The notes under the pieces are model-generated. The model saw only the letters and a list, made by a program, of their open reading frames with translations. It ran no database searches and was not told the origin of the DNA. A program made the translations under genes and the position numbers. This document shows, one piece after another, positions 18,627 to 27,844 of a stretch of DNA of 64,000 nt; position 1 is the stretch's first letter, and each line of letters opens with the position of its first letter. This DNA is from Nakamurella endophytica (lineage in GTDB: Bacteria > Actinomycetota > Actinomycetes > Mycobacteriales > Nakamurellaceae), in contig NZ_BMNA01000005.1 of assembly GCF_014646215.1 (NCBI RefSeq), positions 42,080 to 106,079 of the forward strand. The letters run 5' to 3'.

Positions 18627-19358
18627 TCAGTCGCGGTAGTCCGCGACCGCACCCGACCGCAGCGCCGTGCGGCCGCGGCCCACGGTGCGCAGCGTCTTGG
18701 TCAGGATCTCCTCGAGCGAGGCCAGCTTGGCGTCGACGTACGAGTCGCAGTCGGCCCGCATGCGGTCGACGTCGGCGTGGGCGGCGTCCAGGATCTCGGC
18801 GGACTCGCGGTGCGCCGCCTGCACCACCTCGCTCTGCGAGACCAGCCGGGCCTGCTCGGCCTTGCCCTCGGCGACCGACCGGTCGTAGCTCGCGCGGCCG
18901 GCCGCCACCAGGCGGTCGGCCTCGCCGGTGCCGCGGGAGACCAGGGCGTCGTGCTGGTCCTGCCCGGCCTGGATGGTCCGGTCGGCGTCCGCCTGCGCCC
19001 TGGCGAGGACGGCCTCGGCCCGGTGCGTGGCCTCCTCGACCCGGCGGTCCGCCTCGGCCTGCGCCGCCGCCACCGTCTGCTCGGCCTCCGCCCTGGCCGT
19101 CGACACCAGCCGGTGCGCCTCGGCCGTCGCGTCCGCGACCGTCCGCTCCGCGGTCGCCTTGGCGGTGTCGACCATCTCGTCGCGGTGGTCCAGCACGTCC
19201 TGCGCGTCGTCCAGCTCCCCGGGAAGGGCGTCCCGGACGTCGTCGAGCAGCTCCAGGACGTCACCGCGGGGGACGACGCAGGACGCCGTCATCGGCAACC
19301 CGCGGGCCTCCTCGACGATCGTGACCAACTCGTCGAGCGCCTCGAAAACGCGGTACAC
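18627..19358 (-). CDS. sepIVA: SepIVA-like DivIVA-domain septal protein
   Basis: A 243-residue protein with a short N-terminal DivIVA-type block (VYRVFEALDELVTIVEEARGLPMTASCVVPRGDVLELLDDVRDAL) and then a continuous Ala/Glu/Asp/Arg coiled coil (residues ~60-215). In Mycobacterium the homologue at this exact position (Rv2927c, next to the DUF177 gene Rv2926c and rnc) is SepIVA, which acts in septum formation and polar growth. GTG 19358 follows AGAGAGG. It is often labelled DivIVA-like or ATP synthase subunit B-like; it is not an ATPase subunit. The symbol is by synteny and similarity of layout. Confidence 0.8.
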   Translation of the reverse strand: MYRVFEALDELVTIVEEARGLPMTASCVVPRGDVLELLDDVRDALPGELDDAQDVLDHRDEMVDTAKATAERTVADATAEAHRLVSTARAEAEQTVAAAQAEADRRVEEATHRAEAVLARAQADADRTIQAGQDQHDALVSRGTGEADRLVAAGRASYDRSVAEGKAEQARLVSQSEVVQAAHRESAEILDAAHADVDRMRADCDSYVDAKLASLEEILTKTLRTVGRGRTALRSGAVADYRD

Positions 19359-19493
19359 CAGCGGGGACCTCTCTTCTGCACTGCAGGACCGGCAGCCGGC
19401 CCGCGGGATGGGGCCGCGCCCGGTCCGCCGGACGCGCGCGGCGACCACGCCGCCCGCACCCGCCAGTCTGCCGCCCTGGCGGCGCGGCACCGG

Positions 19494-20015
19494 TCAGGCG
19501 CGCCCGGTCCCGGACCCGCCCCGCCCGCCCGGCCCGCCGCCCAGCTTGCCGGCGAGCGCCTCGGCGACCGCGTCCGGCAACAGGTGCCGGACGTCGCCGC
19601 CCAGCCGGGCGACCTGCTTGACCAGCGACGACGACAGGAACGAGTACTCGGGGCTGGCCGGCATGAAGAGCGTGTCGACGGCCGAGAGGTCCTTGTTCAT
19701 CTGGGCCATCTGCAGCTCGTAGTCGAAGTCCGACACCGCGCGCAGGCCCTTGACGATGGCCGTCACACCGTTGGCCGTGCAGTAGTCGACGAGCAGTCCG
19801 GTGAAGGAGTCGATGCGCACGCCGTCCAGCCCCAGCTCGGCCGTCGTGCGCCGGAGGAGGTCCATCCGCTCGGCGACGTCGAACAGTCCCTGCTTGTCCG
19901 GGTTGACGAGCACGGCAACCGTCACCCGGTCGAACAGCCGGGCGGTACGGCCGACGATGTCCAGGTGGCCGCGGGTCGGCGGGTCGAACGACCCGGGGCA
20001 GACCGCGTGCGTCAT
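19494..20015 (-). CDS. coaD: phosphopantetheine adenylyltransferase
   Basis: Fourth step of coenzyme A synthesis: 4'-phosphopantetheine plus ATP to dephospho-CoA. The 173-residue protein has the nucleotidyltransferase start CPGSFDPPTRGHLDIVGR (T/HxGH), FTGLLVDYC, VKGLRAVSDFDYELQMAQMN and PEYSFLSSSLVKQVARLGGDV. The C-terminus carries an extra ~12-residue Gly/Arg tail. ATG 20015 overlaps the rsmD stop by 4 nt (ATGA), so translation is coupled. Confidence 0.96.
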   Translation of the reverse strand: MTHAVCPGSFDPPTRGHLDIVGRTARLFDRVTVAVLVNPDKQGLFDVAERMDLLRRTTAELGLDGVRIDSFTGLLVDYCTANGVTAIVKGLRAVSDFDYELQMAQMNKDLSAVDTLFMPASPEYSFLSSSLVKQVARLGGDVRHLLPDAVAEALAGKLGGGPGGRGGSGTGRA

Positions 20016-20584
20016 GGGGCGCGACCGTAGCAGAGCAGGGTGTCGCCGTAGCGCCGGCTGCGCACACCCACCAGCGGCTCCGGCCAGTCCGGTTCGCCGC
20101 CGCGGACCGGGCGCTCGATCACCAGGTCGGCGCCCCCGGCCAGCGCTCCGGCGGCCTGCAGCTGCCCGAACAGGGCGGTCAGCTCCGCGCCCGGCACGAC
20201 GTACGGCGGGTCCGCGACGACCACGTCGTAGCGCTGCGTGCCGGCGCCGGCGGCGGCCAGGCCGGCGACGAACCGGTGGACGTCGGCGGCCACCACCCTT
20301 GCGCCGGCGGCCTGCAGCGACCCCACGTTCCGCCGCGCCGCGGCCAGCGCCGCCCGGTCGTTCTCGACCAGGTCCGCGGCGGCCGCACCGCGGGAGAGCA
20401 GTTCCAGGGCCAGCGCCCCCGACCCGGCGTACAGATCCAGCACGCGCGCGCCGGCGAGCGCTCCGCCGGCGGAGAGCGAATTGCCCAGCGCCGCCCGCAC
20501 CTTCTCGCCGGTCGGCCGGGTGGCCGACCCGGCCGGCGTGATCAGCCGGCGCCCGCTCCAGACGCCCGCGACGATGCGCGTCAC
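20012..20584 (-). CDS. rsmD: 16S rRNA m2G966 methyltransferase RsmD
   Basis: SAM-dependent methyltransferase acting on the small-subunit rRNA. The 190-residue protein has RIVAGVWSGRRLITPAG at its N-terminus, the RPTGEKVRAALGNSL block, SAM motif VLDLYAGSGALALELLSRG, LVENDRAAL and the catalytic DPPY (VVVADPPYVVPG). The start is GTG 20584, 49 bp after the pyc stop; coaD overlaps its end. Confidence 0.96.
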   Translation of the reverse strand: MTRIVAGVWSGRRLITPAGSATRPTGEKVRAALGNSLSAGGALAGARVLDLYAGSGALALELLSRGAAAADLVENDRAALAAARRNVGSLQAAGARVVAADVHRFVAGLAAAGAGTQRYDVVVADPPYVVPGAELTALFGQLQAAGALAGGADLVIERPVRGGEPDWPEPLVGVRSRRYGDTLLCYGRAP

Positions 20585-20633
20585 GCCGGCCTCCCGCGCC
20601 CGGCCCGGACGGAGCCGGCGGTGAGCCGCGCGC

Positions 20634-23600
20634 TCACCCGGTCCGCACGACCAGCAGCAGGTCCCCGCCCTCCACCTGCTGCACCCCGCTGATCGCCAGC
20701 CGGGCGACGGTGCCGCCGGCCGGCGCGGTGATCGCCGCCTCCATCTTCATGGCCTCGATGGTCGCCACCACCTGGCCCGCCGTCACCGGGTCGCCCTCGG
20801 CGACGGTCGGCGTCACCACACCGGCGAACGGCGCGGCGACCTGCCCCGGATCGGCGGGATCGGCCCGCTCGGCGACCTTCACGTCCACCCGGACGGAGCG
20901 GTCCCGCACCTGCAGCGGCCGGAGCTGCCCGTTGAGGGTGGTGACCACGGTGCGCAGGCCGCGCTCGTCCGGCTCGCCGATGGCCTCGACACCCACGGTG
21001 AGCTGGACGCCCGGCTGCAGGTCGACGACGTGCTCGACGCCCGGCCGCAGGCCGTACAGGTAGTCGGCGGTGGCCAGTACCGACACGTCGCCGAACTCGT
21101 CCCGGACGGCGCGGAAGTCGCGGGCGGGGCCGGGGAACAGCAGCCGGTTGAGCGTCGGCCGCGGGTCGTCCCGCAGCGCGGCGGCGTCCGCCTCCGACAA
21201 CGCCGGGGCGGGCGGCGACACCCGGCGTCCGGCGAGCGCCTTGGACCGGAACGGCTCCGGCCAGCCACCCGGCGGGTCGCCCAGCTCGCCGGCCAGGAAC
21301 CCGATGACCGAGTCGGGGATGTCGTACCGCGCCGGGTCGGCCTCGAACTCCGCGGCGGGGACCCGGGCGCCCACCAGGTGCAGCGCCAGGTCGCCGACGA
21401 CCTTCGACGACGGGGTCACCTTGACGAGCCGGCCGAGCATCCGGTCCGCGGCCTCGTAGGTGGCCTCGACCTCCTCGAACCGCTCCCCCAGTCCCAGCGC
21501 GATCGCCTGCTGCCGCAGGTTCGACAGCTGGCCCCCGGGGATCTCGTGCCGGTAGACGCGGCCGGTCGGCGCCCGCAGGCCGGACTCGAACGGCGCGTAC
21601 ACCGCCCGCACCGCCTCCCAGTACGGCTCCAGGTCCTGCACCGCGCGCAGCTGCAGGCCGGTGTCCCTGTCCGTGCCGGCGAACGCCGCCACCAGCGCGG
21701 ACAGCGGCGGCTGCGACGTGGTCCCGGCCATCGGCGCGCTGGCGGCGTCGACGGCGTCGACCCCGGCCTGGGCGGCGGCCAGGTAGGTGGCCAGCTGCCC
21801 GCCGGCGGTGTCGTGGGTGTGCAGGTGCACGGGCAGGTCGAACCGTTCGCGCAGCGCCGACACCAGCCGGTGCGCGGCCGGCGCCCGCAGCAGCCCGGCC
21901 ATGTCCTTGATCCCCAGCACGTGCGCGCCCGACCCGACGATGCGCTCGGCGAGCCGCAGGTAGTAGTCGAGCGTGTAGATCCGCTCGCCGGGATCGGACA
22001 GGTCGGAGGTGTAGCACAGGGCCACCTCCGCGACGGCGGTCCCGGTCTCGAGGACGGCGTGGACCGCCGGGCGCATCTGCTCGACGTCGTTGAGCGCGTC
22101 GAAGACCCGGAAGACGTCCACGCCGGCGGAGGCCGCCTCGTGGACGAAGGCGTATGTCACGCTGTCCGGGTAGGGCGTGTAGCCGACGGTGTTCCGGCCG
22201 CGCAGCAGCATCTGCAGGTTCAGCTCCGGCATCGCCGATCGCAGCGCGACGAGCCGTTCCCAGGGATCCTCGGCCAGGAACCGCAGGGCGACGTCGTAGG
22301 TCGCGCCGCCCCAGGCCTCCACCGACAGCAGCTGCGGGGTCGACCTGGCCACCGCCGGAGCGACGGCGACCAGGTCGCGGGTGCGCACCCGGGTGGCCAG
22401 CAGCGACTGGTGGGCGTCGCGGAAGGTGGTGTCGGTGACGGCCAGCGGTCCGCGGGCGCGCAGCCACCGGGCGAACCCGGCCGGTCCCTGCCGCTGCAGC
22501 ACCTCGCGCGGCGTCGCCGTCCGGGCGGCGGTGGGCAGGTCGGACATCGGGGGCAGGACGGACGACGGCAGCTTGCCGACCGGGTCGGGCAGCAGCGCCG
22601 GCGCCGGCCCGTGCGGCCGGTTGACCGTGACGTCGGCCAGGTAGCTCAGCAGCCGGGTCCCGCGGTCGGCCGAGCTGCGGGCGGTGAGCAGCTCGGGATG
22701 GCGCGCGATGAACGACGTGGTGACGCCGCCCGCGGCGAACTCCGGGTCCTCCAGCACCGCCTGCAGGAACGGGATGTTGGTGGCGACGCCGCGGATGCGG
22801 AACTCGGCCAGCGCCCGCCGGGCCCTGGTGACCGCCTGGTCCCAGTCCCGGCCGCGGCAGGTCAGCTTGACCAGCAGCGAGTCGAAGTGCGCCGAGACCT
22901 CGGCGCCGGCGTGCACGGTGCCGCCGTCGACGCGGACCCCGGCGCCGCCGGGCGACCGGTAGGTGTTGATCCGGCCGGTGTCCGGCCGGAAGCCGTTCGT
23001 CGGGTCCTCGGTGGTGATGCGGCACTGCAGCGCCGCCCCGCGCACCTGGATCGCCTCCTGCGACAGGCCGAGGTCGGCGAGGGTGGCCCCGGCTGCGATC
23101 CGGATCTGCGACGAGACCAGGTCGACGTCGGTGATCTCCTCGGTGACCGTGTGCTCGACCTGGATCCGCGGGTTCATCTCGATGAAGCTGTACGGCGCCC
23201 GATCGGAGACGGGGCCGGGCGCTCCCCCGCCGGCCGCCGCCCGGCTGTCCAGCAGGAACTCGACGGTGCCGGCGTTGACGTACCCGATGTGCCGGGCGAA
23301 CGCGACGGCGTCGCGGCAGATGGCGGCGCGCAGCTCGGGGTCCAGCCCGACCGCGGGCGCCGTCTCGATCACCTTCTGGTGCCGGCGCTGCACCGAGCAG
23401 TCACGCTCGAACAGGTGCACGGTGCCGGCCGGGTCGCCGGCCGCGCCGGTCGCGTCGGCCAGGATCTGCACCTCGATGTGCCGCGGCTCGACGACGGCGC
23501 GCTCCAGGAACACCGTCGGGTCGCCGAACGCCGACTCGGCCTCGCGCATCGCCGTCTGCACGGCCGCCCGCAGCGCGGCGGGCTCGTCGACCTGCCGCAT

Positions 23601-24101
23601 GCCCCGGCCGCCGCCGCCGGCCACCGCCTTGACGAACAGGGGGTAGCCGATGTCGTCGGCGGCGGCGACGAGCTCGTCCACCTCCGCGGACGGCGCCGTG
23701 GACGCCAGCACCGGGACGCCGGCCTGCCGGGCGGCGGCGACCGCCCGCGCCTTGTTGCCGGCCAGCTCCAGCACCTCGGCCGGCGGGCCGATGAACGCGA
23801 TGCCCGCGTCGGCGCAGACCTGCGCGAGCAAGGGGTTCTCCGACAGGAAGCCGTACCCGGGGTAGACGGCGTCCGCGCCGGCCCGCCGGGCCGCCCGGAC
23901 GATCTCCTCGACGTCCAGGTAGGCCCGGACGGGGTGGCCGCGCTCGCCGATCAGGTAGGCCTCGTCGGCCTTCTGCCGGTGCAGCGAGTTGCGGTCCTCG
24001 TAGGGGTACACGGCGACGGACGCGATGCCGAGCTCGTACGCCGCGCGGAACGCGCGGATGGCGATCTCGCCACGGTTGGCGACCAGCATCTTCGCGAACA
24101 C
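20634..24101 (-). CDS. pyc: pyruvate carboxylase
   Basis: Biotin enzyme that makes oxaloacetate from pyruvate, CO2 and ATP for anaplerosis. The 1155-residue chain has all domains in order: biotin carboxylase (FAKMLVANRGEIAIRAFRAA from residue 2; ATP-grasp GGGGRGM; ERDCSVQRRHQKVIE; EMNPRIQVEHTVTEE), carboxyltransferase (VTDTTFRDAHQSLLATRVRT; VEAWGGATYDVALRFL; LHTHDTAGGQLATYLAAAQAG; PGGQLSNLRQQA), and biotin carrier (AIEAMKMEAAI near the end). GTG 24101 is chosen since GGGAG lies 8 nt upstream and the protein begins as in homologues. Same order pyc-rsmD-coaD as Rv2967c-Rv2965c. Confidence 0.96.
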   Translation of the reverse strand: MFAKMLVANRGEIAIRAFRAAYELGIASVAVYPYEDRNSLHRQKADEAYLIGERGHPVRAYLDVEEIVRAARRAGADAVYPGYGFLSENPLLAQVCADAGIAFIGPPAEVLELAGNKARAVAAARQAGVPVLASTAPSAEVDELVAAADDIGYPLFVKAVAGGGGRGMRQVDEPAALRAAVQTAMREAESAFGDPTVFLERAVVEPRHIEVQILADATGAAGDPAGTVHLFERDCSVQRRHQKVIETAPAVGLDPELRAAICRDAVAFARHIGYVNAGTVEFLLDSRAAAGGGAPGPVSDRAPYSFIEMNPRIQVEHTVTEEITDVDLVSSQIRIAAGATLADLGLSQEAIQVRGAALQCRITTEDPTNGFRPDTGRINTYRSPGGAGVRVDGGTVHAGAEVSAHFDSLLVKLTCRGRDWDQAVTRARRALAEFRIRGVATNIPFLQAVLEDPEFAAGGVTTSFIARHPELLTARSSADRGTRLLSYLADVTVNRPHGPAPALLPDPVGKLPSSVLPPMSDLPTAARTATPREVLQRQGPAGFARWLRARGPLAVTDTTFRDAHQSLLATRVRTRDLVAVAPAVARSTPQLLSVEAWGGATYDVALRFLAEDPWERLVALRSAMPELNLQMLLRGRNTVGYTPYPDSVTYAFVHEAASAGVDVFRVFDALNDVEQMRPAVHAVLETGTAVAEVALCYTSDLSDPGERIYTLDYYLRLAERIVGSGAHVLGIKDMAGLLRAPAAHRLVSALRERFDLPVHLHTHDTAGGQLATYLAAAQAGVDAVDAASAPMAGTTSQPPLSALVAAFAGTDRDTGLQLRAVQDLEPYWEAVRAVYAPFESGLRAPTGRVYRHEIPGGQLSNLRQQAIALGLGERFEEVEATYEAADRMLGRLVKVTPSSKVVGDLALHLVGARVPAAEFEADPARYDIPDSVIGFLAGELGDPPGGWPEPFRSKALAGRRVSPPAPALSEADAAALRDDPRPTLNRLLFPGPARDFRAVRDEFGDVSVLATADYLYGLRPGVEHVVDLQPGVQLTVGVEAIGEPDERGLRTVVTTLNGQLRPLQVRDRSVRVDVKVAERADPADPGQVAAPFAGVVTPTVAEGDPVTAGQVVATIEAMKMEAAITAPAGGTVARLAISGVQQVEGGDLLLVVRTG

Positions 24102-24215
24102 GGCATCCGCTCCCAGGTCGTCGCACGGCGCCCGCCGGCGCGCAGCGCCCCGCCGGCCGCCCGGTCGGCGACCGAACCGTACCGTGCGTGCCACGCCGTC
24201 CCGGCCCGGCCGGCG

Positions 24216-26489
24216 TCAGCTCTTCTCGAGGAACTCCTGGTCGGGAGCCCGGATCACCGACGCGGCGAGCGCCGCCAGCGCCGGCCGGCCGGCCAGGTCC
24301 GGGTCGTCACCGATCAGCTCGGTGGCGTCGGCCCTGGCCTGCGCGATGACGTCCCGGTCCCGCAGCAGCGACAGCTGTTTCAGGCCGGACGCGCGGCCGG
24401 CCTGGGAGGTGCCGAGGACGTCGCCCTCCCGGCGCAGCTGCAGGTCCGCCTCGGCCAGCTCGAACCCGTCGGTGGTCGCCGCCACGGCCGCGAGCCGCTG
24501 CAGCGCCGGGGTCTGCGGCGGCGCCTCGGTGACCAGCAGGCAGACCCCGGGCGCCGACCCGCGGCCCACCCGGCCGCGCAGCTGGTGCAGCTGCGACATG
24601 CCGAACCGGTCGGCGTCCAGCACGACCATGATCGTGGCGTTCGGCACGTCGACGCCCACCTCGATGACCGTGGTGGACACCAGCACCTGGACCTCCCCCG
24701 CGGCGAAGTCCCGCATGGTGCGGTCCTTGTCGGCCGGTGGCAGCCGGCCGTGCAGCGGGCGCAGCACCAGCCCGGCCAGCGGGCCGGCGGCCAGCCGTTC
24801 GGCGACGTCGAGCACGGCCAGCGGGGGGCGGCGTCCCTCCGGGCCGCCGTCGCTCCCGCCGTCGCCGTCGCCCTCGCCGTCGGCCCAGTCCGCGCCCTCG
24901 TCGTCGTCCTGCAGGGTCGCCCGGCGGGCGGCCCGGCCCGGTGCCGCGGGCTCGTCGTCGCCGATCTTGGGGCAGACCACGTACGCCTGGTGGCCGGCCT
25001 CGACCTCCTCGCGCACGCGCTGCCACGCCCGGTCCAGCCAGGCCGGCTTCTCCGCCGCGGGCACCACGGTCGTCGAGATCGGCGACCGGCCGGCGGGCAG
25101 GCCCTCGAGCACCGACGTCTCGAGGTCGCCGTAGACGGTCATCGCCACCGTGCGCGGGATCGGTGTGGCGGTCATCACCAGCACGTGCGGCGGGCTGGCG
25201 CCGTCCGGCCGGCGGCCGCGGAGGGCGTCCCGCTGCTCGACGCCGAACCGGTGCTGCTCGTCGATGACCACCAGACCGAGCTCGGCGAACAGCACGCCCC
25301 CGGATAGCAGGGCGTGGGTGCCGACCGCGATGCCGGCCTCGCCGGAGACCAGGTCCAGCAGCGCCTGCCGCCGCGCCCTGGTGGTCAGCGAGCCGGTCAG
25401 CAGGGTCACCTTGACGGCCTCCGGGGCGGCGTCCAGCTCTCCGCCCCGGCCCAGCGGACCCAGCAGGGTGCGCAGCGAGCGGGCGTGCTGGGCCGCCAGC
25501 ACCTCGGTGGGCGCCAGCAGCACCGCCTGCCGGCCGGCGTCGACCGCCTGCAGCATGGCCCGCAGCGCGACCACGGTCTTGCCGGACCCGACCTCGCCCT
25601 GCAGGAGCCGGTGCATCGGGTGCTCGCCGGACAGGTCCTCGGCGATCTGCGCCCCGACCCCGCGCTGCCCGTCGGTGAGCGGGAACGGCAGCGCCGCGTC
25701 GAACGCGGCCAGCACGCCGCCCGGACGGGGCGGGCACGGCACGGCCGGGTAGCGGCGGGCGGCTGCCCGCCGCTGCGCCAGCACCAGCTGCAGCGCCAAC
25801 GCCTCGTCGTACCGCAGCCGGGCCCTGGCGACGTCCAACCGCTCCTCCGACGGCGGCCGGTGCACGTCCCGCAGCGCCGTGTCCAGGCCGGTGAGCCCGC
25901 GGGTGGCCAGCAGCACGTCCGGGACCGGGTCGTCGACGGTCTCCAGCACGTCGAGGACCGTCTTGACCGCCCGCTGGACCAGGGTCAGCGACACCCCGTC
26001 GGCCAGCGGGTAGATCGGCACGACGCCGCCGGGGAAGCTCTCCAGGCTCTCGATCCGCTGGCTGCCCTCGCCGAGCGCGTCGTCGATGACGGCCACCTGC
26101 GCCGACTGGAGTTGCAGCTCCGAGCGGAAACGCCCGACGGTGCCGGAGAACAGCGCCGTCACCCCCGGCGTCAGCAACCGACCGAGCCACGGCTGGTTGA
26201 AGAACGCGCAGCTGATCCGGGCGGAGCCGTCGGAGACCACCACGGTGGTCATCGACCGGACCTTGGACCCGGGGCGCGGGCGGCGCTCCTGCACGGACCG
26301 GACGGTGCCGAGCACGGTGACCTTCTCCCCGACGACGAGCTCTGCCAGGTCGGTCATCCGACCCCGCCGCTCGTACCGCCGCGGGTAGTGCCGCAGCAGG
26401 TCGCCGACCGTGGCCAGATCGAGCTTCGCCGCCAGCGGCGTCGCCGTCCGGGCGCCCACCACGTCGCGCAGCGGGGTCTGCAGGGTCAC
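24216..26489 (-). CDS. recG: ATP-dependent DNA helicase RecG
   Basis: Branch-migration helicase that rescues stalled forks. The 757-residue protein has an N-terminal wedge/OB domain (TPLAAKLDLATVGDLLRHYPRRYERRG, DGSARISCAFFNQPWL), Walker A LLQGEVGSGKTVVALRAML, the DEQH box VVIDEQHRFGVEQR, MTATPIPRT, and C-terminal helicase motifs (RPLHGRLPPADKDRTM; TTVIEVGVDVPNATIMVVLDA; QLHQLRGRVGRG). A 40-residue acidic Gly/Asp insert (about 24826-24950 in the DNA) splits the second helicase domain. GTG 26489 (VTLQTPLRDV) matches the family start; an in-frame ATG at 26624 would add 45 residues encoded by a duplicated repeat. Confidence 0.94.
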   Translation of the reverse strand: MTLQTPLRDVVGARTATPLAAKLDLATVGDLLRHYPRRYERRGRMTDLAELVVGEKVTVLGTVRSVQERRPRPGSKVRSMTTVVVSDGSARISCAFFNQPWLGRLLTPGVTALFSGTVGRFRSELQLQSAQVAVIDDALGEGSQRIESLESFPGGVVPIYPLADGVSLTLVQRAVKTVLDVLETVDDPVPDVLLATRGLTGLDTALRDVHRPPSEERLDVARARLRYDEALALQLVLAQRRAAARRYPAVPCPPRPGGVLAAFDAALPFPLTDGQRGVGAQIAEDLSGEHPMHRLLQGEVGSGKTVVALRAMLQAVDAGRQAVLLAPTEVLAAQHARSLRTLLGPLGRGGELDAAPEAVKVTLLTGSLTTRARRQALLDLVSGEAGIAVGTHALLSGGVLFAELGLVVIDEQHRFGVEQRDALRGRRPDGASPPHVLVMTATPIPRTVAMTVYGDLETSVLEGLPAGRSPISTTVVPAAEKPAWLDRAWQRVREEVEAGHQAYVVCPKIGDDEPAAPGRAARRATLQDDDEGADWADGEGDGDGGSDGGPEGRRPPLAVLDVAERLAAGPLAGLVLRPLHGRLPPADKDRTMRDFAAGEVQVLVSTTVIEVGVDVPNATIMVVLDADRFGMSQLHQLRGRVGRGSAPGVCLLVTEAPPQTPALQRLAAVAATTDGFELAEADLQLRREGDVLGTSQAGRASGLKQLSLLRDRDVIAQARADATELIGDDPDLAGRPALAALAASVIRAPDQEFLEKS

Positions 26490-26548
26490 CCGGCCGCGCT
26501 GCCGCACCGGCGATCCGTCGTCCGCCACCGGCCCTCCCACGCTCCGCT

Positions 26549-26598
26549 CACCCGCCGACCCGTCGGCGCCGTCCACCCGCCGACCCGTCGGCGCCGTC
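26549..26598. repeat. 25-bp direct repeat, two perfect copies
   Basis: Identical head-to-tail copies at 26549-26573 and 26574-26598, upstream of the recG start. Each unit also contains a short internal palindrome (GACCCGTCGG). It may be a slippage duplication; no regulatory meaning is shown. Confidence 0.85.
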
Positions 26599-26662
26599 AC
26601 CTGCCGTGCCGGCCGGTCCATCATGCCGAGCCGGGCCGACAGCACCGGCCGGCCGTCCCGGT

Positions 26663-27658
26663 TCAGCCGCCGGGCGCACCGGGGTGCGCGGCGCCCGGCC
26701 GTGCCGCAGCGATGTGCAGGGCGAACACCGTCCCGGCGGCGAACGCCTCGGACACCACGGGTCCGGGCCGCTCGGTGTGCACGTGGAGGTGACGGATGTC
26801 GGCGTCGGACCAGACGACCACCTCGGACGACAGCGCGGCCAAGCGCCGCCGCAGGTCCGCCAGCTCGGCGTCGCCCAGGAAGACGTCGAAGGACACCTCC
26901 GCGGGGAACGGGTCGCCGACCGGCTCGCCCGGCCGGGCGCCGCACGACGCCGGTTCGGCCGGCGGCGGCGGGGGCACGCAGGCCCGCTGCAGGGCCATCA
27001 GCACCGCGCAGACCAGCGCCCGCAGCCGGTACGCCGCCCGGTCCGCAGAGTCGGACGGCACGCTGACCTGCCAGCCCATGACCGCCGCGTCGGCCGCCCG
27101 ACCGGCCACGTCCGCGAGCCCGTACCCCTCGACGGCCCGGTCGGTCGCCGCGAGGCCCGCCGAGGCGGCCGTGTCCGCGGCGGACCGCTCGGTCGGCACG
27201 CCGCCACGGCCGGTCGCGGGCCACCCGTCCGGCGGCCGCCAGGAGCCGGCCGGGTCCGGGACGGGCGGGCCGTCGCCACCGGCCACCGGCCCGCCGGGCG
27301 CCGGGACGGGCAGGTCCGGACCGGAGAGCGCGGCGGCGCCGGCCATCAGGCCGGCGGCCAGGCACATCGCGTCGGCGGATGGGCCGTCGGCCTGCCCCCA
27401 CGCCGCCCGGGACCCGGCGATACCGGCCGCCACGCCGTGCAGGTACCGCTGCACCCCGCGGGCGACCGGGTCCGTGGCCGGCTCCGTCGCCGCCGGGAGC
27501 ACACCGGACACCGAGGCGGTCAGCACGGGTTCTTCGTCGGCGAGGACGGCGACGTCCGCCGCCGACCATCCGGCGCCCCAGGACCGCTCCGGTTCCGGGG
27601 CCGGCGCACGCAGCCCGTCGAACCAGCGGTGCACCAGGTCGGCGTCCAGCGCAGGCAT
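26663..27658 (-). CDS. degenerate DAK2/FakA (YloV)-like protein
   Basis: A 331-residue protein in the place held in other actinobacteria by the YloV/DAK2 fatty-acid-kinase-like gene between rpmB and recG. The last ~80 residues (253-331) fit the YloV C-terminal domain: F-L-G-D/E, LRRRLAALSSEVVVWSDADIRHLHVHTERPG, AFAAGTVFALHI. The N-terminal part keeps the general DhaL order (ADLVHRWFDGL, ADAMCLAAGLMAGAAAL, DIAGRAADAAVMGWQ-like helices) but lacks the metal-binding DGDTGxN motif and other acidic ligands, and holds long Pro/Gly/Ala loops. ATP phosphotransfer is therefore unlikely. ATG 27658 has CACGAT 6 nt upstream. The gap to recG is 173 bp. Confidence 0.68.
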   Translation of the reverse strand: MPALDADLVHRWFDGLRAPAPEPERSWGAGWSAADVAVLADEEPVLTASVSGVLPAATEPATDPVARGVQRYLHGVAAGIAGSRAAWGQADGPSADAMCLAAGLMAGAAALSGPDLPVPAPGGPVAGGDGPPVPDPAGSWRPPDGWPATGRGGVPTERSAADTAASAGLAATDRAVEGYGLADVAGRAADAAVMGWQVSVPSDSADRAAYRLRALVCAVLMALQRACVPPPPPAEPASCGARPGEPVGDPFPAEVSFDVFLGDAELADLRRRLAALSSEVVVWSDADIRHLHVHTERPGPVVSEAFAAGTVFALHIAAARPGAAHPGAPGG

Positions 27659-27722
27659 GCGACCATCGTGCAGGTCGGCGTGCCCCGCGGCGCCCTCCGG
27701 CCCGCCGCCCGGCGGCGCACAT

Positions 27723-27751
27723 TTGGCCCCGCCGCGGTCCGTGGCTATCCT
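27723..27751 (+). promoter_or_regulatory. rpmB promoter
   Basis: TTGGCC (-35, 27723-27728), a 17-bp spacer and TATCCT (-10, 27746-27751), the best-formed housekeeping promoter in the window. The leader to the rpmB ATG is about 85 nt. Confidence 0.75.
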
Positions 27752-27844
27752 GGAAGGGTTGCCCGGCCGTCTGTCGGGCCGTGCCGACTCGACGCGCCCG
27801 CTCCAGGAGCAGCGTCGTCCGTGACGAGAAAGAAGTGAGCCGAC

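Noticed and set aside
18627..19358. ATP synthase F0 subunit B
   Set aside because: The coiled coil could suggest it, but there is no N-terminal membrane helix, and gene order and the DivIVA-type start fit SepIVA.
21030..25307. 1425-codon plus-strand open frame across pyc and recG
   Set aside because: Spans two real minus-strand genes and their gap, has no recognisable domain, and is explained by third-position GC bias.
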